Source of the DNA: Arthrobacter sp. Bi26
Lineage (GTDB): Bacteria > Actinomycetota > Actinomycetes > Actinomycetales > Micrococcaceae
Direction of reading: 5' to 3'
DNA length: 64,000 bases
Assembly (NCBI RefSeq): GCF_918697925.1
Contig: NZ_CAKKMF010000011.1
Location: 1 to 64,000, forward strand
Of the stretch, positions 1 through 6,930 are shown in pieces (the stretch's first letter is position 1; every line of letters begins with the position of its first letter). The translations under genes and the position numbers were made by a program. A model generated the notes under the pieces. The model was not told where the DNA came from. It was given only the letters and a program-made list of their open reading frames with translations, and did no database searches.

Positions 1-5
1 CCCCG

Positions 6-647
6 GTGATTGCCCCGGGTTCCGGCAGCCCGGTCCGTCCAGCCCCCAGCGACAACGTGGCCCGCGGCTTCGTGCTGTACATGGGGATCGACGAGGAAAC
101 CGCAGCCGCGGCCGGCACGTCCATCGCCAAGCTTGCCCAGGAAATCCGGGCCTACGCACAGTCGCTCGTTGCCGGCGCCGAAAGCTATGCCGCTGTCGCC
201 GTCGCACCGGCCAGCGCCCCGGGTTCCGCGCTCGACGTCGTCCGCTCGACCTTCGGTGACCCCACCGCAGGGGCCCGCCAGCGCACCGAAACCGCACGCC
301 TGCAGCAGCCGCAGGATCCGCGGCCTTCCGGAGTGCTGATCGACCTCGCCCGCCGTGAGGTGCACCTCGACGGCGAATCCCTGAACCTGACATTCAAAGA
401 GTTCGAGCTCCTGAACTACCTCGTGGAGAACGGCACACGCACTGTGGGCCGCGACGAGCTCCTCGAAGGCCTGTGGCGGAACGCCGAAGAGGTCCCGAAC
501 GAGCGGACCATCGACGTCCACATCCGCCGCCTGCGTTCCAAGCTCGGCCGCCTCGCCAACACCGTGCGCACTGTGCGCGGCCAGGGGTACCGGTTCTACG
601 AGCACCCCGAAGTAGTGGTCTGGGCCGCTCCGGAATACTCGATCTAG
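6..647 (+). CDS. Winged-helix DNA-binding protein (OmpR/PhoB-type effector domain, no receiver domain)
   Basis: Residues about 107-200 form a PhoB/OmpR-type winged helix, with LTFKEFELLNYLVENG, then the recognition region ERTIDVHIRRLRSKLG and the wing VRGQGYRF. The first ~100 residues are Ala-rich and lack the acidic pocket, phosphorylatable Asp and Lys of a receiver domain, so this is probably a transcription factor not controlled by a cognate kinase. A GTG lies 5 bases from the window edge; the frame may continue upstream, so the true start is uncertain and the protein may be partial. It stands alone, followed by a candidate terminator and a 500-bp gap. Its targets cannot be told from the sequence. 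Confidence 0.8.
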   Translation: MIAPGSGSPVRPAPSDNVARGFVLYMGIDEETAAAAGTSIAKLAQEIRAYAQSLVAGAESYAAVAVAPASAPGSALDVVRSTFGDPTAGARQRTETARLQQPQDPRPSGVLIDLARREVHLDGESLNLTFKEFELLNYLVENGTRTVGRDELLEGLWRNAEEVPNERTIDVHIRRLRSKLGRLANTVRTVRGQGYRFYEHPEVVVWAAPEYSI

Positions 648-1148
648 CTTCTAGCCCACGCAAAGCGTCCGTTCCTCTCATTGGGGCGGGCGCTTTCGTG
701 TTCTCCAGAGCGCGTTTCACGCGCTCCAGGCGGCTCTTTGCCGTGCCTTAGCGTTCGCTGGCTCCCTTAACCTCGCAAGCTCGGACAAGGAATCCGGCCA
801 GCTCTTTTCCTCCTTCGTTCCTCAGTCGGCGATGCGGCACTACGCGGAAACCCACTTCGCTTCCGCCGGGCAGTCACATTCCCCGACGGGCGCTTTGGGT
901 GGGCTGGCTGACGGGCATGTGCCTCCGCGGCTGAGGCGGCGAGGCCGGATCTTGGGGCCGCGGCGTGGCGGGCACCGCGGGGGCCCACTGCCGCGAGGGC
1001 CCCGACTCGAGCTTGCGAGAGTTGGGAGCGGCTGGGGACGGGCACGGCCCCAAATCCGGCGAAGCCGCTGTGCGTGGGGGTGGACTCTGTTGCGTTTCCT
1101 GGCTCCGGCGTAGTCTCGGACCGTTGAGCCGACAATTGGGAGGAAGAC
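648..1148. other. Gene-poor 500-bp interval
   Basis: No frame on either strand here has a ribosome binding site together with recognisable protein composition. The overlapping frames between 767 and 1511 are Arg/Pro/Gly-rich, as expected of noncoding high-GC DNA. The interval contains the candidate terminator at 662-696, the word CTCGCAAGCTCG at 772-783 and its reverse complement at 1008-1019, and at its right end the dodecin promoter region. Apart from those words nothing can be assigned. Confidence 0.5.
662..696. terminator. Candidate terminator hairpin after the winged-helix gene
   Basis: A 10-bp stem (AAAGCGTCCG with CGGGCGCTTT, one G-U pair) closes a 15-nt loop 15 bases after the stop codon. 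There is no long T tract, so it is a weak call. Confidence 0.4.
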
Positions 1149-1352
1149 ATGTCTGTTGCACGGATTACTACCCTGAGCGCGAACTCCAAAACCTCGTTTG
1201 ATGCTGCCATCAAGGAGGGCATCGACCGGGCTAACAAGACCCTGCGCAATGTCACGGGGGCGTGGGTGAAGGAACAAAAGGTTGAAATCAGCGACGGCGC
1301 CGTTGTTGCCTGGCACGTGGTGCTGGAAGTGACCTTTGTCCTTGAAGACTGA
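1149..1352 (+). CDS. Dodecin family flavin-binding protein
   Basis: This 67-residue protein matches dodecin in length and pattern: an N-terminal beta strand (SVARITTLSANSKTSFDAA), one helix (IKEGIDRANKTLRNV), then GAWVKEQKVEI and a last strand VAWHVVLEVTFVLED. Dodecins are dodecameric hollow spheres that bind riboflavin, FMN or FAD (or CoA in some actinobacteria) and are thought to buffer flavins. The start is well supported by GGGAGGAAGAC directly before the ATG. It lies 54 bp upstream of the SixA-like gene on the same strand, but no functional link is evident. Confidence 0.93.
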   Translation: MSVARITTLSANSKTSFDAAIKEGIDRANKTLRNVTGAWVKEQKVEISDGAVVAWHVVLEVTFVLED

Positions 1353-1406
1353 GCGGCCGCTGGCGGGCTGGGCGCCTGGCGGCAGCCACCGCACTAGGAT
1401 TGGGGC

Positions 1407-1934
1407 ATGAGCGCGCATCACATCAAACGGCTGGTGATCATGCGGCACGCCAAGTCCGACTGGCCCGGTGGGGTTGCCGACCACGAAAGGCCGCTCGAAG
1501 AGCGCGGCCACAAAGATGCCCCGGTCGCCGGAAAGTGGCTGCTAAAGCACGGCGTGGTCCCTGATTTCATCCTCTGCTCCAGCGCGCTGCGGACCCGCCA
1601 GACCTGCACCTGGGTGTGCCACGCCCTCGGGGACAAGGCGCCGACGCCCAAGCTCGAGGATGGCCTGTACGCCGCGTCCGCCTCGCGCATGCTGGCGGTG
1701 ATCAACCATGTCCCGGACACCGTGAGCACCCTCATGGTGATCTCGCACATGCCCGGTGTGCAGGACCTCGCCATGCATCTGGCGTCGCGCGATTCCGACC
1801 ACGACGCCTATATGGACGCCGCCACCCGCTTTCCGACCAGCGCTCTGACCATCCTGGAAACGGAAAAGTCGTGGTCCGAACTGGACGGGCAGGACGCCAA
1901 ACTGACCCACTTTAAGGTCCCCCGCGCCAAATAG
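1407..1934 (+). CDS. SixA-type histidine phosphatase family protein
   Basis: A 175-residue member of the histidine phosphatase (phosphoglycerate mutase-like) superfamily. The catalytic RHG-type motif appears as RHAKSDWPG near residue 13, the phosphate-binding arginine in RTRQT near residue 69, and the second catalytic histidine in ISHMPGVQ near residue 113. The short length and RHAKS variant are typical of SixA, which dephosphorylates phosphohistidine in E. coli ArcB and Npr. The substrate in actinobacteria is not established. The start ATG follows GATTGGGGC. The gene is monocistronic or loosely linked to dodecin. Confidence 0.88.
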   Translation: MSAHHIKRLVIMRHAKSDWPGGVADHERPLEERGHKDAPVAGKWLLKHGVVPDFILCSSALRTRQTCTWVCHALGDKAPTPKLEDGLYAASASRMLAVINHVPDTVSTLMVISHMPGVQDLAMHLASRDSDHDAYMDAATRFPTSALTILETEKSWSELDGQDAKLTHFKVPRAK

Positions 1935-2075
1935 CCGCAGGCCAGCCCGGACAGCGGTTCCCGAGACCATAGCTACCGGCCCCGTTCTGCGGTTTACTGT
2001 TGCTGTTCGCTGATGTGGTTTTTCCAGTGGTTTTTTGGGGCAGGTTAGGCAACCCGAGAGAAAAGGTGGATCAAC

Positions 2076-2627
2076 GTGGATTCAGGGCAGCTCATAGGAA
2101 TTGTCGTCGGCATCGTTGTGGTGCTCGCGATCGTGGCAGTGGCAGTCATGATCAGCCGCAAGCGCAAAGTGGCCGCGGACCGGAACCGCGCCGCCGAGAT
2201 GCGGGAACAGGCCAAGGCCGACGAATTCGCTGCGCGGGAACGTGAGGCCAAGGCGGCGCGTGCCGAGGCCGACGCGCAGGAGGCCGACCTCGAAGCCGAG
2301 CGCCTGCGCCAGGTTGCCCGCAGCCGCCAGGAAGAGGCGGAAAGCGTCCGCTCCGGCGCGCAGGAGCAACTGCGCAAAGCCGACGAAGTGGACCCTGATG
2401 TGGTCACCTCCGAACGCGAAGGCGAAACCAGGGAAATGCCGACCCGCGCGGATTTGCGCTCCGAGAGGGCCACCGGCGAGCCAGCGAGCGGCAACACCGT
2501 CCCCGGCAACCCCGCCTCCGGCAACCAAGTGCCCGACGACCAGCGCAGCCGGGAAGACGTGACCCGGGCCGACACCGCACAGGGCCCGGATACCGCCCCC
2601 CGGGAAGACAAGCCGCGAAACCTCTGA
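2076..2627 (+). CDS. Membrane-anchored coiled-coil protein, function unknown
   Basis: A 183-residue protein with one N-terminal transmembrane segment (about residues 5-27, IGIVVGIVVVLAIVAVAVMI) followed by a basic stop (SRKRK), placing the rest in the cytoplasm. Residues 35-105 are a charged Ala/Glu/Arg-rich heptad-like region that should be a coiled coil. The last ~75 residues are a low-complexity Gly/Asn/Asp/Thr-rich tail. The start is GTG at 2076, preceded by AGAGAAAAGGTGGATCAAC. I do not recognise a named family. Single-pass coiled-coil proteins of this kind are common in Arthrobacter relatives. Confidence 0.75.
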   Translation: MDSGQLIGIVVGIVVVLAIVAVAVMISRKRKVAADRNRAAEMREQAKADEFAAREREAKAARAEADAQEADLEAERLRQVARSRQEEAESVRSGAQEQLRKADEVDPDVVTSEREGETREMPTRADLRSERATGEPASGNTVPGNPASGNQVPDDQRSREDVTRADTAQGPDTAPREDKPRNL

Positions 2628-2685
2628 CCGAGACCTCGAACCTCTAACCCGAATCCACTGAGCCGCCAAGGGCCGCGCTCCGGAG

Positions 2686-3351
2686 TCAGCGGCGGGCGGA
2701 GGTCCGGGCAGGTGACTTGGTAGCAGGTGACTTGGCAGCGGGCGCCTTTGCGGGCGCCTTTACGGGCGCCTTTACGGGTGACTTTGCTGCGGGCCGGGCC
2801 GCCGCCCGCGGAGCCGCCGGGCGTGCGGCGGTTCCCCTCGGCGTCGGACGCGGCGCGGACGGCCTCGGGCTCGCGGACCTCGTCGCCGCGCCTCGTGCGG
2901 CAGGCGCCGGGCGGCGTCGCGGAGCCCGGCCCGGGGAACGCCGGCCGCGGCTCTTGCCGGGCAGGACAGTGCCGGCAAACAGCAACAGCAACGTGACGGC
3001 TCCGGCGGCCGCGGCCAGATAGAAGTACAGATCCGGATGCTCGGAATCGACGTGCGTGGACAGGGCGTCGGGATCGGGGTTGAAGGCCAGTCCCCACTGG
3101 CGCAGGAATGCGATCCCGAACGCGATGAAGAGGATGCTGCCGACCCCGCTCGCGGCCAGGGTCTTGTGCCGGCGCCGGACCACCACCTCCGCCACACAGG
3201 CCACATAGGCCGTGGCGGCAGCCCCGACGAACCACACCAGCACCCACTCGTGCAGGGTGATTCCGGTCAGGACCAAAAGTCCCAGGGCGGCGAGGAACGC
3301 TCCGATGGCGATCTTCCCGTTGGTACCCATGTGACGCATGTGAACAATCAT
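2686..3351 (-). CDS. Four-TM membrane protein with Lys/Ala/Pro histone-H1-like tail (last gene of YhgE operon)
   Basis: About 221 residues. Four hydrophobic segments lie in the first ~150 residues (IAIGAFLAALGLLVLTGITL, then VLVWFVGAAATAYVACVAEV, GVGSILFIAFGIAFL and YLAAAAGAVTLLLLFAGTVL). They are followed by a basic Arg/Pro/Ala tail ending in KAP and KSP repeats that resembles histone H1 composition. The ATG at 3351 overlaps the TGA of tetR by 4 nt, supporting translational coupling; an alternative start is ATG 3330. The repetitive tail is encoded by tandem 12-bp and 15-bp DNA repeats. It is the fourth gene of a tightly overlapping operon, so it probably acts with or is regulated alongside the YhgE system. 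No known domain recognised. Confidence 0.72.
   Translation of the reverse strand: MIVHMRHMGTNGKIAIGAFLAALGLLVLTGITLHEWVLVWFVGAAATAYVACVAEVVVRRRHKTLAASGVGSILFIAFGIAFLRQWGLAFNPDPDALSTHVDSEHPDLYFYLAAAAGAVTLLLLFAGTVLPGKSRGRRSPGRAPRRRPAPAARGAATRSASPRPSAPRPTPRGTAARPAAPRAAARPAAKSPVKAPVKAPAKAPAAKSPATKSPARTSARR
2711..2787 (-). repeat. Tandem 15-bp and 12-bp repeats encoding the KAP/KSP tail
   Basis: Two 15-bp units starting GGTGACTTGG lie at 2711-2740. They are followed by four 12-bp units at 2740-2787 (GGGCGCCTTTGC, then GGGCGCCTTTAC twice, then GGGTGACTTTGC). All are multiples of three and keep the frame, so copy number can change without breaking the protein. Confidence 0.85.
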
Positions 3352-4010
3352 GCCTGAGTGGGCGGCTGCTTCACGACGTAGCCGCGCATGGAGGCCATAA
3401 TTGCGGCCACACTCTGCTCCCTGGTCCGCTCCGGGTTGTACGTCTGGCGGTCCAGGCCCACCACGAAACAGGCCCCAAAGATTGCCGTTTCGAGGCTGCC
3501 CCGGGATACACCGGGATCCACGGGATAGGCGGCGGCGACACCATCGATGGCAGAGCCGATCACCGCGAGCAGGCGCGCGCGGAGCTCTGCGAAGGTGTCC
3601 TGCCATTCACTGGGAGTGCGCCAGTTTTCGCTGACCCAAAGCCGGGCGAAGGACGGGTACTCGGCCATGAAGTCCATGGCCTGGCCGATCATCTCCTCCA
3701 TGGCGGCGAGGGGATCGGCGGAGTCGTCCCGGACGCTCAGGAGCCGTGCCATGAGGATGTCCACGCCGTGGCGCAGCAGCTGGGCAATCAGGTCCGACTT
3801 GCTGCCAAAGTTGTAATACACCGTGCCCTTGGACACCCCGGCCGCCGTGGCGATCTCGTCCACCGTCACGCCCGCCGCGCCGCGCTCTCCGATCAGTTCC
3901 ATGGACGCCTCGAACAGTTTCTGCTTCGTGGCGTTGGTGCGGGCGGGCCGGAGCTTTTTCTCCGCGTCCCCGGGACCTGCCGCGCTGCCGCCGCTTTGGC
4001 TGGTGGTCAT
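3348..4010 (-). CDS. TetR/AcrR family transcriptional regulator of the YhgE operon
   Basis: 220 residues. A TetR N-terminal helix-turn-helix occupies about residues 25-75: ATKQKLFEASMELIGERG, VTVDEIATAAGVSKGTVYY and NFGSKSDLIAQLL. The C-terminal two thirds is a helical ligand-binding and dimerisation domain. It is the third gene in the operon; its ATG overlaps the TGA of the YhgE gene by 4 nt. The perfect dyad at 6859-6874 in the operon promoter is the obvious candidate operator, so autorepression relieved by a ligand (a membrane-active or toxic compound is usual) is the simplest model. The ligand is unknown. Confidence 0.92.
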   Translation of the reverse strand: MTTSQSGGSAAGPGDAEKKLRPARTNATKQKLFEASMELIGERGAAGVTVDEIATAAGVSKGTVYYNFGSKSDLIAQLLRHGVDILMARLLSVRDDSADPLAAMEEMIGQAMDFMAEYPSFARLWVSENWRTPSEWQDTFAELRARLLAVIGSAIDGVAAAYPVDPGVSRGSLETAIFGACFVVGLDRQTYNPERTREQSVAAIMASMRGYVVKQPPTQA

Positions 4011-6079
4011 ACGGCGATCTCCGGTTTCAGCGTCTTGGGGGTCCAGTATTTGTTCTTCCGGGCGGCAACGGTTGACATTGCCAGTCCCAGCAAAGTGTAG
4101 CCAACCAGCCCCAGCATGGTGGGCAGGATGATGGCCAGGTCAGCGCCGTAGATCAGGTGCCGCATGCCGCTGACCACGTAGCCCATCGGCAGGATCTGGT
4201 GCACCACGTGCAGCGGCTCGGGCGTGGTCTGCCACGGGAACGTGCCGCCGGAGGAGACCAGCTGCAGCACCAGCAGGATCAGCACCACGAGCTTGCCGGG
4301 CGAACCAAGCAGCGCAACCACGCCCTGGATGATTGCGCTGAACGCCATCGCGGCCGCCAGCATGAGGAACCACATGAGCACCGGGTGGGCGGGGTTCAGT
4401 CCGAGCCCCACGTCCACCACCAGGGTCAGCAGGCTGGCCTGCACGGCGGACACCGCCAGGAACGGAAGCCAGCCGCCGGCAGCGATCTTCCAGGCCGGTG
4501 CATTGGAGGCCAGCGCGCGCTGGGTGACCGGGCGCATCGCCTGCACCAGCATGAAGATGCCGATCCACAGGGACAGCGTCAGGAAGAACGGCGCAAGTCC
4601 GGCGCCGTAGGACCCAGCCTTGGCCTGCGAAACATTGCTGACGGCGACTGGATCCGCCATGACCTTGGAGAGGCTGTCCTTCTGGGCGTCGTCGGGGTTG
4701 GGGACCTTCCCGGCGCCCTGGGCGAGTTCCGCGGCGAGCGTTCCCGCGCCGTCGGAGGCCGTCGCCGCGCCGCTCTCCAGCTGCGCCGCGCCGTCGTCGA
4801 GTTTCTGGGCTCCCTGCACGAGCTTGCCGGCACCGTCGACGGCGTTCTGCTGGCCGGCAGCGAGGGCCGCCGAACCGCCGGCGAGCTGGTCCGCCCCGGC
4901 GGAGGCCTTGGCGACGGCGTCGCTGAGGGCGGGCGCGGCGCCGGCCAGTTGTGAGGCGCCGGCGCTGACGGCGGCGGAACCGTCGGCCAGCTTCTGGACC
5001 TGGGCGGCGGCAGCCTGCAGCTTGGCGCCGGAGGGAGAAGCCACGGCAGAAGCCGCCGGCGGGGCCGGAGTGGCGTCGACGTCGGCAACCACCTTGTCGG
5101 CCTGCTCCTGGCTGAGGACGCCGGCGGCGACCAGGCGGGCCGTGGACGCCACGACCCTGCTCCGCTGGGCCTGCGCGGCGGCCTGCTGCGCGGTTTGTTC
5201 CGCGGCCGCGAGTTGTCCGGGAATGGCCTGCACCTGGGCGTTGAGCGCGGCGTTGCCCGCGGCCACCTGGGCGGCGCCGTCAGCCAGCCGCTGTGCGTCG
5301 GCGGGCAGGGCTGCCGTCTTGTCCTTGAGCTGGGTGAGGCCGCTGCTGAGCTGTCCGGCCCCGGCGCTGAGCGCAGTGGCGCCGTCCCGGAGCTTGACTT
5401 CGCCGTTGTACAGCTCGGTGGCGCCGGATGTGAGTTCGCCGGTGCCCTGGTGCAGGGTCACGGTGCCGTCGTGAAGCCGGGCGACGCCGTCGGCGAGCTG
5501 GCCGGCGCCGTCGGAGGCCTTGAGCATCTGCGTGTGTATGGTGCCGAATCCGGTGAGGAGCTGGTTGGCGGTCTCCTCGCCCACCTCCTTGGCGACCGTC
5601 GTGTGCACCGCGGTGGTCAGCTTGTCCACGATGGTGCTCAGCAGATAGTTGTTGGCATCGTTGGTGGTGACGTTCAGCATGGCCTGGTTGGCGGCGTCGA
5701 AGCTGCCGGGGGAGACCAGGTTCGCGGAAAAGTCCTGCGGGATTTTCAGGGCGAAGGCGTAGGTGCCGTTGCTGACGCCCTGGTCTGCCTCCTCCGTGCT
5801 GGCGACCGTCTTCCAGTTGAAAACATGGCGGTCCACCAGGCTCTCGGCCACCTTCCGGCCGGCCTCCAGCCGCGTGCCGTCGGCGGACGAGGCACCGGAG
5901 TCCTGGACCACCAGGGCCGCATCGATCTGGTTCAACTTGCCGTACGGATCCCAGTTGGCGTAGAGGTACACGGCGCCGTAGAGCAATGGAACGAGGGCCA
6001 GGGCCAGAATGGTCAGCTTGGGAAGCAGCCCGCCGGTCATTCGTTTGAGCTCGGAGCGGGCCAGCCGCAGCACTGTCAC
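4007..6079 (-). CDS. YhgE/Pip family ABC-2-like membrane protein
   Basis: 690 residues. One transmembrane segment lies near residues 20-42 (LTILALALVPLLYGAVYLYA). It is followed by a ~430-residue extracellular region in which LxxGxxxLxxG-type repeats (LADGVARLHDGTVTLHQG, LSAGAGQLSSGLTQLKD and similar) form a long helical stalk. About five more transmembrane segments occupy residues 495-680. This is the architecture of the YhgE/Pip family, related to ABC-2 permeases; members include the phage-infection protein Pip of Lactococcus and ESX-associated proteins. The start is GTG 6079, overlapping the TGA of the upstream ATPase gene by 4 nt. With that ATPase-like protein it may form a transporter-like complex, but transport has not been shown for most members. 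Confidence 0.9.
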   Translation of the reverse strand: MTVLRLARSELKRMTGGLLPKLTILALALVPLLYGAVYLYANWDPYGKLNQIDAALVVQDSGASSADGTRLEAGRKVAESLVDRHVFNWKTVASTEEADQGVSNGTYAFALKIPQDFSANLVSPGSFDAANQAMLNVTTNDANNYLLSTIVDKLTTAVHTTVAKEVGEETANQLLTGFGTIHTQMLKASDGAGQLADGVARLHDGTVTLHQGTGELTSGATELYNGEVKLRDGATALSAGAGQLSSGLTQLKDKTAALPADAQRLADGAAQVAAGNAALNAQVQAIPGQLAAAEQTAQQAAAQAQRSRVVASTARLVAAGVLSQEQADKVVADVDATPAPPAASAVASPSGAKLQAAAAQVQKLADGSAAVSAGASQLAGAAPALSDAVAKASAGADQLAGGSAALAAGQQNAVDGAGKLVQGAQKLDDGAAQLESGAATASDGAGTLAAELAQGAGKVPNPDDAQKDSLSKVMADPVAVSNVSQAKAGSYGAGLAPFFLTLSLWIGIFMLVQAMRPVTQRALASNAPAWKIAAGGWLPFLAVSAVQASLLTLVVDVGLGLNPAHPVLMWFLMLAAAMAFSAIIQGVVALLGSPGKLVVLILLVLQLVSSGGTFPWQTTPEPLHVVHQILPMGYVVSGMRHLIYGADLAIILPTMLGLVGYTLLGLAMSTVAARKNKYWTPKTLKPEIAV

Positions 6080-6816
6080 TTTGCGTCCTCGGTTTCGGGT
6101 GAGAGGGATTCGGGCAAGAAAGTTTCGGGACGGCGACCTACGCGAGTCTGGGCTGCATCAGCATCGGCGTCGTCAGCATCGGGTTCAGCTTGCGGGACGG
6201 CATTGCCGATCACGGCGGCGGGCCCCGTCCAGCCGTCCGGAATGCGGGTGACGGTGGCGACGACGGCCAGCGGCCGCCCGGCGTCGTGCGCCAGTTCCTG
6301 CAGCCGCGGCAGCCAGTCGGCGGCATCGCCGCTGTGCCGGTCGGGGGAGTCCACCACGAGGAGATCGGTGTCCGGATTGGCGAGGGCGAGCGCCGTGAGG
6401 AGCCCGGTCCGCCGGCCCGCCGGCAGCTGCTCGGTCCAAAGCCCGGCGATGTCTTCGAAATTGTTGAGCCTTAGCCAGGGCGTGCTGCGCGCGGCGCCGC
6501 GGTGGCGGCGCGGCACCAGGGCCAGATCCTCGGTGACGAGGTCGCGGACGCTCAGGTGCTGTTCGGGCTCGTTGACGCCGGGGGAGTCGACCACGCTGCT
6601 CGCCTGCCGGAGCACTTTGATCCGGGTATTTCCGTCCCAGCTCACGATCCCGGCGGAGGGCTTCATACGTCCGCTCAGGGCCAGGGCCAGGGCGGTCCGC
6701 TGGTCCTGGCGGACACCTTCGACCAGCAGGAGGTCTCCGCGCGCGGCCTCCAGCGAGGTGGGCGGCAGCAGGTCATCCCGCCGGCCGGTCACGGAGAGCT
6801 GTTGTACGCAGAGCAA
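6076..6816 (-). CDS. ABC-type nucleotide-binding-domain-like protein with degenerate Walker A
   Basis: About 246 residues folding, by pattern, like an ABC ATPase: the start LCVQQLSVTGRRDDLLPPTS, the strand before the P loop (LLLVEGVRQDQRTALALALS), a signature-like region around ELPAG/LPAGRRTGLLTALALA, and a Walker B strand DLLVVDSPDRHS. The Walker A loop lacks both the GxxGxGK glycines and the invariant lysine (it reads EGVRQDQRTAL), and the catalytic glutamate after Walker B is a serine, so ATP hydrolysis is doubtful. TTG 6816 is chosen as start because GCGAAAGG lies 5 nt before it; TTG 6849 would fall inside the predicted -10 box. First gene of the operon. Confidence 0.8.
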   Translation of the reverse strand: MLCVQQLSVTGRRDDLLPPTSLEAARGDLLLVEGVRQDQRTALALALSGRMKPSAGIVSWDGNTRIKVLRQASSVVDSPGVNEPEQHLSVRDLVTEDLALVPRRHRGAARSTPWLRLNNFEDIAGLWTEQLPAGRRTGLLTALALANPDTDLLVVDSPDRHSGDAADWLPRLQELAHDAGRPLAVVATVTRIPDGWTGPAAVIGNAVPQAEPDADDADADAAQTRVGRRPETFLPESLSPETEDAK

Positions 6817-6848
6817 AGCGGGCCTTTCGCAGGAACGATGTCCACTCA

Positions 6849-6877
6849 AGGCTAACTAAACTGACCAGTCAGTTCAA
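6849..6877 (-). promoter_or_regulatory. YhgE-operon promoter with TetR-type operator between -35 and -10
   Basis: Reading leftward, a -35 box TTGAAC (6877-6872) and a -10 box TAGCCT (6854-6849) are separated by 17 bp. The spacer contains the perfect dyad AACTGAC-CA-GTCAGTT at 6859-6874 (7-bp arms, 2-bp centre), a typical TetR-family operator. Repressor bound here would block RNA polymerase. The transcript would start near 6842, leaving a ~26-nt leader with a Shine-Dalgarno before TTG 6816. Confidence 0.75.
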
Positions 6878-6930
6878 ATAGAATGGGTTGGGTGTGATGA
6901 ACCAGACGTGCCGCAGCCGCTCCGGCCGGT

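Noticed and set aside
767..1511. Overlapping minus-strand frames of 162 and 223 residues
   Set aside because: Arg/Pro/Ser-rich, no ribosome site, and they overlap the dodecin and SixA-like genes antisense.
3352..3606. An 85-residue N-terminal extension of the H1-tailed membrane protein
   Set aside because: It overlaps tetR coding sequence with Arg/Pro/Cys-rich shadow composition; ATG 3351 overlaps the tetR stop in the same way as the other operon junctions.
6817..6849. TTG 6849 as start of the degenerate ATPase
   Set aside because: It would fall within the predicted -10 box and has no ribosome site; TTG 6816 has GCGAAAGG upstream.
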